Shown here piece by piece: positions 33,988 to 44,556 of a DNA stretch of 64,000 nt (positions are counted from its first letter, which is position 1; each line of letters opens with the position of its first letter). Source of the stretch: Actinacidiphila yeochonensis CN732 (GTDB lineage: Bacteria; Actinomycetota; Actinomycetes; Streptomycetales; Streptomycetaceae). A program made the translations under genes and the position numbers. Under the pieces are notes generated by a model, which was given only the letters and a program-made list of their open reading frames with translations, was not told the DNA's origin and did no database searches. The stretch is from assembly GCF_000745345.1 (NCBI RefSeq), contig NZ_JQNR01000005.1, positions 3,844,001-3,908,000 of the forward strand, in the 5' to 3' direction.

Positions 33988-34854
33988 TCAGCCGCGCCGC
34001 ACCCAGTACACGTCGGTGGTGTAGGGCATCTCCACGGCGCCGCTCTCGCGGGTGGCGTCGTGGGAGCGCAGCACAGCCTCCACCTCGGCCCGCACCCGCG
34101 CCTGGTCGTCCGGGTCCAGGACGGCGATGTGGCTGGAGGACATCATCCGCTCCACCACGTCCCCGACCGTCGTCGAGTGCGGGTTGGCCACGTGCAGCTC
34201 CTGGATGGCACCCCAGCCGGGCCGCCCGGCGAACGCCCGGCGCCAGGTGTCCGGGCCGCCCGCCTCCTCCGGCCCGTCCGTACCGGCCGCCGTCCCGTCC
34301 GCGGCCCGCACCGGACCGGCCGCACCGGGCGGGCCCGCGGGGCCGCCGGCCAGCGGCGGGCTCGGCAGGTCGCGCGGGGCCAGCCGGAAGTAGATGTCCT
34401 GGAAGTCGCGCACCCACGGCACCGACGTGTCGTAGGTGTTCCAGACCAGCACCAGCGCCCCGCCCGGCCGCAGCAGCCGCTCCACCTCGGCGAGCGCCGC
34501 CTCCTGGTCGAACCAGTGCCAGGACTGCGCGGCCACCACCGCGTCCGCGCACTCCCCGGGCAGCCCGGTGTCCTCCGCCGTACCCGCCACCGCCGCCACC
34601 TGCGGCAGCAGCTCCGCCAACCGCTCGCGCATCGCCGTCACCGGCTCCACCGCCAGTACCTCGGCCCCGGTGAGCGCCAGCAGCCGGGTGAACATACCGG
34701 TACCCGCGCCGAGGTCGACGACCGTGCGGCCCGCCTCCAGAGGCAGCGCGTCCGCGAGCGCGGCGAGCGCCGCGAGCGGATAGGACGGCCGGGAGCGCTC
34801 ATAGCCCCCCGCGTCACGCCGGTAGCCGACTCCTGCTGCGTGGTGCACTGTCAC
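33988..34854 (-). CDS. SAM-dependent methyltransferase (class I)
   Basis: 288 residues from GTG 34854 (reading VTVHHAAGVGYRRDAGGYE); the start lacks a clear ribosome binding site. Motif I is VVDLGAGTGMFTRLLA, with an acidic residue after beta-2 in VLAVEPV. AVVAAQSWHWFDQEAAL is the conserved WHWFD block of the UbiE/Methyltransf_11 group, and RLLRPGGALVLVWN is motif III. Between these and the C-terminus lies an inserted Pro/Gly/Ala-rich stretch of about 45 residues (starting near SPPLAGGPAG). Substrate unknown. Confidence 0.9.
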   Translation of the reverse strand: MTVHHAAGVGYRRDAGGYERSRPSYPLAALAALADALPLEAGRTVVDLGAGTGMFTRLLALTGAEVLAVEPVTAMRERLAELLPQVAAVAGTAEDTGLPGECADAVVAAQSWHWFDQEAALAEVERLLRPGGALVLVWNTYDTSVPWVRDFQDIYFRLAPRDLPSPPLAGGPAGPPGAAGPVRAADGTAAGTDGPEEAGGPDTWRRAFAGRPGWGAIQELHVANPHSTTVGDVVERMMSSSHIAVLDPDDQARVRAEVEAVLRSHDATRESGAVEMPYTTDVYWVRRG

Positions 34855-34950
34855 GCGGGCTGACGGTAGCAGGATCGGATGACGTCCACCCGGACCTGAC
34901 CAGGACCCGGACACCTCCGCCGCGGCCCTGCTCCGCAGGCGGGTTCGGCC

Positions 34951-34994
34951 CGGACGGAGACCGGACGGAGACCGGACGGAGACCGGACGGAGAC
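34951..34994. repeat. 11-bp tandem repeat, four copies
   Basis: CGGACGGAGAC four times without mismatch, followed by a partial fifth, in the 333-base gap between divergent methyltransferase and GNAT genes. The rest of that gap (34855-35187) shows no gene. Confidence 0.9.
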
Positions 34995-35187
34995 CGGGCG
35001 GCGAACCGTTCCGCCCGGCCGCGGGCCGCCCCGGCACCCCGACCCTGCCCGCCGCCTCCCGCGCGTGATGCTGCATGCTGTGCAGTCCGGCGCCGTCCAC
35101 CCGGCGCACCTCCGGCCCGAGTCCAGCCCGCCCCCCGACCACCGCAGCCCACCTCAGTCCACCCAGGCCCCTGGCGACGGAGCACGA

Positions 35188-35883
35188 ATGACCTCCACCT
35201 TCCCGGACATCTCGCTCAGTACGGAGCGGCTGGTGCTGCGGCCGTACGACGAGGACGACATCCCCGCGCTCGTGGAGATGATGAACGACGAGCCGGTCAC
35301 GGCCTGGACCGGCGCCCCCCAGCCGTACACCGCCGCCGACGCCCGCGCGTTCGTCTCCGGGACCGCGCCGGGGGAGCGGACCAGCGGACAGGGCATCGTC
35401 CTCGCCGTCACCGAGCACCTCACCCAGCGGCTGGTGGGAACGGTCAGCCTGAACCGCACCGACTGGCGCCTGCGCTCCACCGAGGTGGGCTGCCTGACCG
35501 CCTCCTGGGCCCGGGGCGAGGGGTACGCCGGAGAGTCGGTGCTCACCGTGTGCCGCTGGCTCTTCCACGAGCAGGGCTTCGCCCGGGTGGAGCTGCGCAC
35601 CGCCGCCGACAACGCGGCCGCCCAGCAGCTGGCCCAGAAGATCGGCTGCGTCAGCGAGGGCGTGCTGCGCTCGGCGGGCATCGTCCGCACCCGGCCCGAC
35701 GGCGACAGCGCCGCCCCCTGGACCCGGGTCCGCACCGACCTGCTGGTGTGGAGCCTGCTGCCCGAGGACCTGGACGACATGGACGACTTCGACGGCCCCG
35801 ACGGTTCGCACGGCTACGAGAGCCACCACAACGCCGGGGGCCCGGCCGGCCTGGGGTACACCGCCCTCGCCGACTGGCGCTGA
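35188..35883 (+). CDS. GNAT acetyltransferase (RimJ/RimL-like)
   Basis: 231 residues from ATG 35188. STERLVLRPYDEDDIPALVEM is the common N-terminus of ribosomal-protein and amino-acid N-acetyltransferases of this group. VGCLTASWARGEGYAGESVL holds the acetyl-CoA loop, and ELRTAADNAAAQQLAQKIGC is motif B. The last ~40 residues (DDMDDFDGPDGSHGYES) are acidic and likely disordered. A protein N-terminal or small amine substrate is likely. Confidence 0.9.
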   Translation: MTSTFPDISLSTERLVLRPYDEDDIPALVEMMNDEPVTAWTGAPQPYTAADARAFVSGTAPGERTSGQGIVLAVTEHLTQRLVGTVSLNRTDWRLRSTEVGCLTASWARGEGYAGESVLTVCRWLFHEQGFARVELRTAADNAAAQQLAQKIGCVSEGVLRSAGIVRTRPDGDSAAPWTRVRTDLLVWSLLPEDLDDMDDFDGPDGSHGYESHHNAGGPAGLGYTALADWR

Positions 35884-36105
35884 GACCCGCCCGGCCCGTC
35901 ACGCGGCCCCGCCCGGCCGCCGCCGCGCACGCCTCGCCGGGTCCGCCGGGTCCGCCGCGACGCCTTCGCGCCCCGCACCCGCGGCCGTTGGGGTCCCTTC
36001 GCCGGAAACCGCGCGGCCGGTCCCGCCGCGGCCACGACTGAGGGCCGCCAGGCGGGTTAGGGTTCTCCCGCCGGACCGCTCACACCCCAGGGGAGGCACC
36101 AGACC

Positions 36106-37329
36106 ATGGCCGACCGGGTCACCGTGATCGGATGGGACGGATCGCCCCCCTCCGGTGCCGCGCGCGCCGCCCTGGGCGCGGCCACCCTCGTCGCCGGCGC
36201 CCGCCACCACCTCGCGCTGCCCGAGGTCCCGCGCGGCGCCGAGCACATCGTGCTGGGCAGCATCGACATCGCCGCCCGCCGCATCGCCGTCCACCGCGGC
36301 ACCGCCGTCGTACTGGCCGACGGCGATCCCGGCTTCTTCGGCGTGGTCCGCGCCCTGCGCGCCCCCGAGCTGGGCCTGGAGGTGGAGGTGGTGCCCGGCG
36401 TCTCCGTCGTCGCCCGGGCCTTCGCGCACGCCGGGATGCCCTGGGACGACGCGCGGGTCGTCGTCGCCTCCAGCCGCACCCTGCGCCGCGCGGTCAACGT
36501 CTGCCGGGCCCACCCCAAGGTCGCGGTGCTCACCTCGCCCGGCGCCGGACCCGCCGAACTCGCCCTCATGCTGACCGGGGTGCACCGCACCTTCGTCATC
36601 TGCGAGGCGCTGGGCACCGAACGCGAGCAGGTCACCGTCCTCACCTCCGACAAGGTCGCCGACCACATCTGGCGCGACCCCAACGTCGTGCTGGTGGTGG
36701 GCGGTCCGGCCCAGGGCGGCGGCCACGGGGCGCCGGGCCTGGGGGTGTCGACCCGCAGCCCCGGCTGGATCGCCGGCCGCGACCCCGGCTTCCCGGGCGC
36801 CGCGCGCGGCTGGGCGCTGCCCGCGGCCGAGTACGGCGGGCACCTGCCGGCCCAGGTGCGGGCGTTCCAACTCGCCCGGCTGGGCCCGCGCACCGGCGAC
36901 CTGGTGTGGGACGTGGGCGCCGCCGACGGCTCGCTCGCCGTCGAGGCGGCCGGGTTCGGCGCCGCGGTCATCGCCGTGGACGCCGACCAGGACGCCTGCG
37001 ACTGGGTGCGCGCCACCGCCCGCCGGGTGGGCGTGCACGTCCAGGTGGTGCACGGCAGCGCGCCCGCCGTCCTGGAGGACCTGCCCGAGCCGGACGTGGT
37101 GCGGATCGGGACCGCCGACCCCGCCGTCGCCGCCGCCTGCGCGGCTCGCCGCCCCGAGCGCATCGTCACCGCCGCGACCACCCGGGACCAGGCCGAAGCG
37201 GTCACCAGGGCGCTGGAGGCGGGCGGTTACGAGGTGGAGCGCTCACTGCTCCAGACGGTCGACCTCGCCGGCGACTGGTCCGAGCACGCCCGCTGGTCCG
37301 CCTTCGCGCTGTGCGGGGTCAGGCGCTGA
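36106..37329 (+). CDS. cobL: Precorrin-6Y C5,15-methyltransferase (decarboxylating), CbiE-CbiT fusion
   Basis: 407 residues, ATG after GGGGAGG. The first half (about 1-200) is the CbiE tetrapyrrole methyltransferase domain, with VVLADGDPGFFGVVRAL and VEVVPGVSVVARAFAHAG. The second (about 235-407) is CbiT, with DLVWDVGAADGSLAVEAA as SAM motif I, and AEYGGHLPAQVRAFQLARL before it. It methylates C5 and C15 and removes the C12 acetate carboxyl in aerobic cobalamin synthesis. The usual CbiT glutamine-rich start (ITKxEVR) is altered to HLPAQVRA. No cobalamin riboswitch was found upstream. The bluB-cobT gene follows after 412 bases. Confidence 0.93.
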   Translation: MADRVTVIGWDGSPPSGAARAALGAATLVAGARHHLALPEVPRGAEHIVLGSIDIAARRIAVHRGTAVVLADGDPGFFGVVRALRAPELGLEVEVVPGVSVVARAFAHAGMPWDDARVVVASSRTLRRAVNVCRAHPKVAVLTSPGAGPAELALMLTGVHRTFVICEALGTEREQVTVLTSDKVADHIWRDPNVVLVVGGPAQGGGHGAPGLGVSTRSPGWIAGRDPGFPGAARGWALPAAEYGGHLPAQVRAFQLARLGPRTGDLVWDVGAADGSLAVEAAGFGAAVIAVDADQDACDWVRATARRVGVHVQVVHGSAPAVLEDLPEPDVVRIGTADPAVAAACAARRPERIVTAATTRDQAEAVTRALEAGGYEVERSLLQTVDLAGDWSEHARWSAFALCGVRR

Positions 37330-37741
37330 ACGCGCGCGCCGCCCGCCGCCCCTGAGCGCCCCCGCCTGGCGCCCCGTTGGGACGGCCCGTGCCGCCCCTG
37401 CGCGGCACGGGCGGCACAGGCCCCTCGGGCCACCCCCGCACCATGGTCGACCGAACCGTCGCGAAACGGTGTTTCCGCTGGTAGCAGGGGGCCGCGGCGG
37501 CCGTCGGGAGCGGCTGTGTGAGATACGTCCCGCGGTGCGGACCACGGGGCGGAAGGGTGTGTGGCGCGGGGTAGGCTGACGGACCGTTGCGCCGTCGTCG
37601 CGCGCTGGCGGAGCGTCCGGCTCGGTCGGCGCCCGCCGCCCGACGTGCCGCAGACCGGGCGCGCTCGTTGTTGTTCCCGGGGGCGGACCCGGTTACGGCA
37701 CAGCGGTTGGAAGGAGCGAAACCGATGGGCGAGGGGCACGC
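37330..37741. other. Gap between cobL and cobT
   Basis: 412 bases with a terminator hairpin at 37386-37411 and, near the end, GAGG as the cobT ribosome binding site. I looked for the conserved cobalamin riboswitch box and did not find it. Confidence 0.55.
37386..37411 (+). terminator. Terminator after cobL
   Basis: A perfect 10-bp stem, CCCGTGCCGC (37386-37395) with GCGGCACGGG (37402-37411), and a 6-base loop, 57 bases after the cobL stop. Confidence 0.7.
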
Positions 37742-40700
37742 ATGACGGACACCGGTCAGATCCCCGGTGAGGGGCTACCGGAGCACGCGGGCGCGGAGGC
37801 GGGCGGGGCCCCCTTCCCGCCGCACTCCGCCTACCCCGGCAACGGAACCGCCGGCCAGGGCGGTTGGGGGGCCGACCCCGCCGACGGGAACCCCGGCCCG
37901 GAGTACGCCTTCCTCGAACAGCCGGCGCCGCCCGGCAGCGGGCTCGACGACGAGGAGGACGTCCTTCTCATGCCGGGGCCGCAGGGCTCCTGGAGCGACC
38001 CGCAGCCGGTGCCGCCGCCCCCGCCCATGCCGGCCCCGGGCCGCTGCCGACGGTGCCGCCGACCGCGGCCCTCCAGCAGCCGCTCCAGCCGATCTCGGTC
38101 GAGGTGCCGGTGGAAGTGCCGCTGGAGGTGCCCCTGGAGGGCACGCTGCCGCCCGTCCTCGGCAACGGCGCCACGGTGTTCGTCGCCCAGCCCCAGCCCC
38201 AGCCCCAGGCGCCCGCCGCGCAGCACCACGAGCAGCACCAGCAGCACCAGGGCGGCCAGGAGCCGGTCCTCCCGCAGGCCCCGCAGCCCGGGGGTGCGGC
38301 CCCGGCCGAGCAGTGGCCGTCCGGCGCGCAGCCGGGCGGAGCGGACGCGGGAGCCGCGGGGGACGACCTCGCGGACCAGGAGGCGTCCGCCCAGGGCCCC
38401 TTGGCCGAGCAGCAGGTCCCCTCCGTGCCGCAGGCCCGGTCCGCACCGGGGTCGGCCCCGGCCGCCTCACGGCGGGCCCTGCACCTGGGTCCGCAGGTCC
38501 AGGACACCCCGAGCGGCGGTGTCTTCGTGCGCTCGCTGGCCGACCGGGCCCCGCCGCCACCGTCCCGGGCCCCGCCGCGTCCGGCCCCGAGCACCTGGAC
38601 GTACCGCGCGACGACGCCGGCGCGTACTCCGTCCAGCCCCTCACCGAGGCCGGCGCCCCGGCCGCGGGCAGCGACTGGTCCGCGGCCCCCGGCGGTGCCT
38701 CGCAGGAGTCGCTGATCCCGCGTACCGACAGCGTCCCTCGCTCCGCGCCCGCCGAGCCCGCCACGGCTCCCGCCCCGCAGCCTGCTCCGGTCCCGGCTCC
38801 GGCCACGGTCCCGCAGGCGTCCGCGCAACCGGTCGAGCAGGCTGAACCGGTCGAGCAGGCTGAACCGGCTGGGCAGGTCGAGCAGGTCGGGCCCGCCGAC
38901 GTCCCCGGGCAGCCCGCGGTGGCGCAGGACGAGGCGCACGCGGCGGCCCCGGAGGTCCCGGACACCCCGGTCGTGGCCGAGGCCCCCGCCGCCGAGGCGG
39001 TGCCCGCACCGGCTGAGGTTCCGGCCGCCGCCGAGCAGCCGGCGCCCGAGGCCGTCCCCGCCGGGAACGCGGCCGAGATCGTGGTCGAAGCCGTGGTCGA
39101 GGCCGCCGTCGCTCCGCAGCCGCTTCCCGCCGAGGCCGCCGCTCCCGCCGAGCCGGCGCCAGCCGCCCCGGCGGACGCTGCCCCGGCGGACGCCACAGGG
39201 ACGGTCGTCCAGGAGTCCGCCGACCCCGCCGAGTCCGCCGACCCCGCCGAGCCGGCTGCCGTCACCGCTCCCGCCGACCCCGCCGCTCCTGCCGAGCCGG
39301 TCCAGGACGACGCGTCAGCGCCGTCCGACCCCGAGGCCGTCGCCTCCGCCGCGCAGGCGGCGGAGCCGGAGGCCGTCCAGCAGCCGCAGCCCGAGGCCGT
39401 CATCCCCGACGGGGACGCGTCCGTCTCCGGGGCAGACACCACCGGCGAGGTCGCTGAGGAGCCCGAGGCCGCCCCCGCGACCGCGACCGTGCCCGAGACC
39501 GGCGAGTCCCCCGCACCGGCGGCACCCGGCAAGGGCCGCCGCGGCCGCCGGCGGGCCGCCCCGCCGAGGACGGCGACGCCGTGGCCGGGCAGGCCGCGGC
39601 CGTTCCCGAGGCTGCTCCGGCGGTCGAGGAGGCCGCCGCACCGCGGCTGGACGCGCGTCCGGAGCCGTCGTCCGAGGACGCCGCCGGGACGGCGGCGGAG
39701 GGCTACGAGCCGGCCGTGCGCGACGCGGTGCACCGGGTGATCCGGGAGCGCCGGGACGTCCGCAACGGGTTCCGGCCCGACCCGATCCCGCACGACGTGC
39801 TGCTGCGGGTGCTGGAGGCCGCCCACACCGCGCCCAGCGTCGGGCACTCCCAGCCCTGGGACTTCGTGGTGATCCGCTCGGAGAAGACCCGCGAACGGAT
39901 GCACGCGCTGGCCATGCACCAGCGCGACGCCTACGCCAAGTCGCTGCCCAAGGCGCGGGCCAAGCAGTTCCGCGAGCTGAAGATCGAGGCGATCCTCGAC
40001 ACGCCCGTCAACATCGTCGTCACCGCCGACCCGACCCGCGGCGGCCGGCACACCCTCGGCCGCCACACCCAGCCGCAGATGGCGCCCTACTCCTCCGCGC
40101 TCGCGGTGGAGAACCTGTGGCTGGCCGCCCGCGCGGAAGGGCTCGGCGTCGGCTGGGTCAGCTTCTTCGACGAGCGCCAGATGGTCACCGAACTCGGCCT
40201 GCCCGAGCACCTGGAGGTCGTCGCCTACCTGTGCGTCGGGTACGTCGACGAGTTCCCCGCCGAGCCCGAGCTGATGCAGGCGGGCTGGTCCCAGCGGCGC
40301 CCGCTGTCGTGGGTCGTCCACGAGGAGGAGTACGGCAACCGGGCGCTGCCCGGCGAGGCGCCGCACGACCTGCTGGAGGAGACGCTGCGGGGCATCCGCC
40401 CGCTGGACGCCAAGGCGCTCGGCGAGGCGTGGGAGCGGCAGAAGCGGATGACCAAGCCGGCCGGCGCGCTGGGCATGCTGGAGATCATCTCCGCGCAGCT
40501 CAGCGGCCTGTCCCGGCACTGCCCGCCGCCGATCCCGGAGCCCGCGGCCGTCGCGGTCTTCGCCGGCGACCACGGGGTGCACGCCCAGGGCGTCACCCCC
40601 TGGCCCCAGGAGGTCACCGCGCAGATGGTGGCCAACATCCTGGGCGGCGGGGCCGTCTGCAACGCCTTCGCCAACCAGGTCGGCGCCGAGGTGTGCGTGG

Positions 40701-41419
40701 TGGACGTCGGCGTGGCGTCCGACCTGCCCGCCACGCCCGGCCTGCTGCCGCGCAAGGTCCGGCCCGGCACCGCGGACTTCACCACCGGCCCGGCGATGAC
40801 CCGCGAGGAGGCACTGCGGGCCATCGAGGTCGGTGTGGAGACCGCCCGCGACCTGGTGGCCGCGGGCAACAAGGCGCTGCTCACCGGCGAGATGGGCATC
40901 GCCAACACCACGGCGTCGGCCGCGCTGATCTCCGTCTTCACCGGCACCGACCCGGTCGAGGTCACCGGTCGCGGCACCGGCATCAACGACGAGACGCACG
41001 CCCGCAAGGTCGAGGTGGTGCGCCGGGCCCTGGAGCTCCACCAGCCGGACGTGAACGACCCGATCGGTGTGCTCGCGGCCGTCGGCGGGCTCGAACACGC
41101 GGCGATGGCGGGCCTCCTGCTAGGCGCGGCGGCGCTGCGCACCCCGGTCATCCTCGACGGTGTCAGCGCGGGCGCGGCCGCTCTCGTCGCGCGCGCGATC
41201 GCCCCGGAGGTGCTGGCCGCGTGCATCGCCGGGCACCGCAGCGCCGAGCCCGGCCACGTCGCCGCGCTCACCACGCTGGGCCTGCGGCCGCTGGTCGACC
41301 TCGACCTGCGGCTCGGCGAGGGGACGGGCGCGCTGCTCGCCCTGCCGCTGGTGCAGAGCGCCGCGCGCGCGATGCACGAGGTGGCCACGTTCGACGCCGC
41401 CGGGGTCACGGAGAAGTAA
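37742..41419 (+). CDS. cobT: BluB-CobT fusion with long disordered N-terminus; three frame breaks
   Basis: About 1226 residues once one base is restored in each of three runs: 38034-38040, 38546-38552 and 39559-39562. Residues 1-650 are Pro/Ala/Glu/Gln-rich low complexity (VEVPVEVPLEVPLEGT, PVEQAEPVEQAEPAGQ). About 654-865 is a BluB/nitroreductase domain (RRDVRNGF, HTAPSVGHSQPWDFVVI), which makes 5,6-dimethylbenzimidazole from FMN. About 878-1226 is CobT (FAGDHGVHAQGVTPWP, GEMGIANTTASAAL, GRGTGINDE), which activates that base with nicotinate mononucleotide. Making and activating the lower ligand in one chain suggests channeling. All three breaks lie in linker sequence and have the same sign, so they look like sequence errors. 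A free-standing BluB-CobT could be made from a late start near 39581 if they are real. Confidence 0.88.
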
Positions 41420-41936
41420 GGGCGGGGGAGCGGCTGCCCGGAGGCCGCCGGCGCGGGACCGCCGCTCCCGCGCCGGCTGTCCCCGGCGGGCGTTCCGGGC
41501 TCGGCTCGGAACGGTCCCGCACGGGCGGCGAGCCGGTCACGAAGGCCACCGCCGTTTCCTGCCCGGGCTGTTCGGCCTGGTCAGGGTGGTCGGGCGGGAG
41601 TTGTCCACAGGGGCCCGCCCGTTCGCGGCGGCGGGTGGCCCCGGGCCCGTAGAGTGGGGCACACCTCGCGCGACGCCGCAGACGTCGTCGTCGCGGCTGC
41701 CGTCGTGGTCGGCCGAAGGCCGGGGGCCGCGGGCCGCCGTGCCGGGGCGTGCCCGTACGCGGGCACCCCGTCCCCGACCGGACCGGTCCAGGCCCGCGAC
41801 GGCGCCCCGGACCAGGCAGGCCCGGCCGCCGTCCACCGAGCCAGCCACCGCACGACGAACCCGCCGCCACCAGCCCGCACCCGAGACCGACGAGCACCAC
41901 CCCAGACCGACGAGCACCACCGCGTAAGGAGTCGCC
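41420..41936. other. Gap upstream of cobA with 20-bp direct repeat
   Basis: 517 bases without a credible gene. Near the right end, AGACCGACGAGCACCACC occurs twice, 20 bases apart (41885-41902 and 41905-41922), just before the cobA ribosome binding site AAGGAG. No riboswitch box recognised. Confidence 0.55.
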
Positions 41937-43300
41937 ATGCAGCAGGACGTGCCCGCCTACCCCGTCGGGCTGCGGCTGGCCGGACGGCGGGTCGTCGTGC
42001 TCGGCGGCGGGCAGGTGGCGCAGCGGCGGCTGCCCGCCCTGGTGTCGGCCGGCGCCGACATCGTGCTCGTCTCCCCCTCGGCCACGCCCTCCGTCGAGGC
42101 CATGGCCACCGCCGGGGAGCTGCGCTGGGAGCGCCGCCGCTACCGCCCCGGCGACCTGGAGGGCGCCTGGTACGCGCTGGTGGCCACCACCGATCCGGCC
42201 GCCAACGCCGAGGCCGGCGCGGAGGCGGAGGAGCGCCGGGTGTGGTGCGTGCGCAGCGACGACGCCGAGGCGGCCACCGCCTGGACGCCCGCCACCGGCC
42301 GTACCGAGGGCGTCACCGTCGCCGTGCTCACCGGCAGCGACCCGCGCCGCTCCGCCGCCCTTCGCGACGCGGTCGTGGCCGGGCTGCGCGACGGCACCCT
42401 GACCGCCCCCCGGCGCCGGGCCGGCACCCCCGGCGTGGCCCTGGTCGGCGGCGGTCCCGGCGATCCGGACCTGATCACCGTGCGCGGCCGGCGGCTGCTC
42501 GCCGAGGCCGACGTGGTGGTCGCCGACCGGCTCGGCCCGCGCGACCTGCTGGACGAACTCCCCCCGCACGTCCAGGTGATCGACGCGGCCAAGATCCCCT
42601 ACGGCCGCGCGATGGCCCAGGAGGCCATCAACGCCGCACTCGTGGAGCACGCCAAGGCCGGCCGCGCCGTGGTCCGCCTCAAGGGCGGCGACCCCTACGT
42701 CTTCGGCCGCGGCATGGAGGAGGCGGAGGCGCTGGCCCGCGAGGGCATCCCCGTCACGGTGGTGCCCGGCATCTCCAGTGCGATCAGCGTGCCGGCCGCC
42801 GCGGGCGTTCCGGTCACCCACCGCGGGGTCGCCCACGAGTTCACCGTGGTCAGCGGGCACGTGGCCCCGAGGACCCGCGCTCCCTGGTCGACTGGGCGGC
42901 CCTGGCCCGGCTGCGCGGCACCCTCGTGGTGCTGATGGGCGTCGAGCGGGTGGAGGCCATCGCCCGCGCCCTCGTCGAGCACGGAAAACCCGCCGACACG
43001 CCGGTCGCGGTGGTCCAGGAGGGCACCACGGCCGCGCAGCGCCGCGTGGACGCCACGCTCTGCACGGTCGCGCGGCGGGTGGCCGAGGAGGGCGTACGGC
43101 CTCCGGCGGTGATCGTCATCGGCGAGGTGGTCGCCGTCGGCGGCGCCGTCGCCGAACTGGCCCGGGCGGCCGTCGCCCATGTCCCCGAGGCGGGCCCGTC
43201 CGCCCCCGAGGCGGGTCCGTCCGTCCCCGAGGCGGCCGCGGCCGCCACGGGCGCGTCCGGCGCGTCCGGCACGGATGTCGAAGGGGGCCTCCGTGGCTGA
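41937..43300 (+). CDS. cobA: Uroporphyrinogen-III C-methyltransferase with siroheme-synthase-type N-terminus; frame break
   Basis: About 454 residues when one C is added to CCCC at 42865-42868 (HVAPEDPRSLVDW). Residues 1-150 resemble the NAD-binding dehydrogenase part of CysG/Met8 (VVVLGGGQVAQRRLPALVSAGA). Residues 160-410 are the SAM uroporphyrinogen methyltransferase (ALVGGGPGDPDLITVRG, VVRLKGGDPYVFGRG, VPAAAGVPVTHRG). It makes precorrin-2, the branch to cobalamin and siroheme. The tail is a Pro/Glu/Ala repeat (PEAGPSAPEAGPSVPEA). The stop overlaps the following methyltransferase start (GTG 43293). Confidence 0.9.
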
Positions 43301-44108
43301 GCCGGTGGCCGTCGAGGACCCCGCGGACCCGCGCCTGGCCGACTACACCTCCCTCACCGACGTCGAACTGCGGCGCCGCCGGGAGCCCGCCGAGGGCCTG
43401 TTCATCGCCGAGGGCGAGAAGGTGATCCGGCGCGCCCTGGGCGCGGGCTACCCGATGCGCTCGATGATGCTCACCCCGAAGTGGCTCGGCCCGATGGGGG
43501 ACGTCATCGAGGCCGCCGACGCCCCCGTCTACCAGGTGGCGCCGGACCTCGCCGAGGCCGTCACCGGCTACCACGTGCACCGCGGCGCCCTCGCCTCCAT
43601 GGCCCGCACCCCGCTGCCCACGGTGGACGGGCTGCTGGACCGGCTCGGCCCCGGACCCTGCCGGATCGCCGTCTTCGAGGACACCGTCGACCACGCGAAC
43701 CTCGGCGCCGGCTTCCGCTCCGCCGCCGCGCTCGGCGTGGACGCGGTGCTGCTGAGCCCGCGCTGCGCCGACCCGTTCTACCGGCGCGCCGTGAAGGTCT
43801 CCATGGGCGCGGTCTTCTCCGTGCCCTGGACCCGGCTCACGGACTGGCCCGGCGACCTGGAGCGGCTGCGCGAACGCGGCTTCCGGCTCGCCGCCCTGTG
43901 CCTGGCCGACGACGCCGTCCCCCTGGACGAGCTGGTCGCCCGCCGCCATCCCCGGCTTGCCCTGATGCTCGGCACCGAGGGCGACGGCCTGACCCCCACC
44001 GCCCTCCGGGCCGCCGACACCCGCGTCACCATTCCCATGGCCGCGGGCGTCGACTCCCTCAACGTGGCCGCGGCCTCCGCGGTCGCCTTCTACGCCACCC
44101 GGCCGTAG
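43293..44108 (+). CDS. SPOUT (TrmH-type) RNA 2'-O-methyltransferase
   Basis: 271 residues from GTG 43293, five bases after GAAGGGGG. An in-frame ATG at 43275 lies before that binding site. A substrate-binding N-terminal domain (EGLFIAEGEKVIRRAL) precedes the knot: HANLGAGFRSAAALGVDAVL is motif 1 with the catalytic Asn region. LALMLGTEGDGLT is motif 2, and VTIPMAAGVDSLNVAAASAVAFY is motif 3. It methylates a ribose in rRNA or tRNA with SAM; which nucleotide cannot be told. Its start overlaps the cobA stop, but this is probably only an efficient layout. Confidence 0.93.
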   Translation: MAEPVAVEDPADPRLADYTSLTDVELRRRREPAEGLFIAEGEKVIRRALGAGYPMRSMMLTPKWLGPMGDVIEAADAPVYQVAPDLAEAVTGYHVHRGALASMARTPLPTVDGLLDRLGPGPCRIAVFEDTVDHANLGAGFRSAAALGVDAVLLSPRCADPFYRRAVKVSMGAVFSVPWTRLTDWPGDLERLRERGFRLAALCLADDAVPLDELVARRHPRLALMLGTEGDGLTPTALRAADTRVTIPMAAGVDSLNVAAASAVAFYATRP

Positions 44109-44556
44109 CAACCCGTCACGGGAGCCGGCGCGCGCACCAGGCATCAGCGCGGCAGCCCGCCCGAGACGGTGTGTCGCCCCGCTGTCCGCCTGCCGCGCGG
44201 TGCCCTCCGCTCCCTCCGCCGACCCGCGCCGCCAGCAGGTCTCCGACGCAGTCGGTGAAGCCGTTGGCCGGCGAGTGTCCGTGTCCTTCAGCGGAGCCGC
44301 CCACGGTGGCCTGCTCCACCGCAGGCCGTCGTCGTCGTCGTCGCTGAGCGCCCGCCGCACGGGCGACGGACGGGTGAGGCCCCGTCACACGCCGGCCGGG
44401 GAAGCCGGTCGGGACCTGGTGCGCGGTTCCGGGCACCGGACCGTGCTGGTCGCCCCAGGCAGGTCGTCGCCGCCGGAGTTCAGCGGTGGCGGCACGGGTC
44501 GGCGGAGGGAGCGGACAGGAGGCGTCGGGAGGGGACAGGGGGCGTCGGGAGGCTCG
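44109..44556. other. Noncoding gap between convergent genes
   Basis: 448 bases with a short TCG trinucleotide run (44330-44345) and no recognisable gene or strong hairpin. The convergent ends of the TrmH-type gene and the acyl-CoA dehydrogenase gene face it. Confidence 0.5.

Noticed and set aside
37775..41098. 1107-codon minus-strand open frame
   Set aside because: A mirror of the Ala/Pro/Glu-rich cobT sequence; BluB and CobT motifs are on the plus strand.
36050..41936. Cobalamin riboswitch before cobL, cobT or cobA
   Set aside because: I looked for the conserved B12 box in the three upstream gaps and saw no convincing match. A covariance-model search would settle it.
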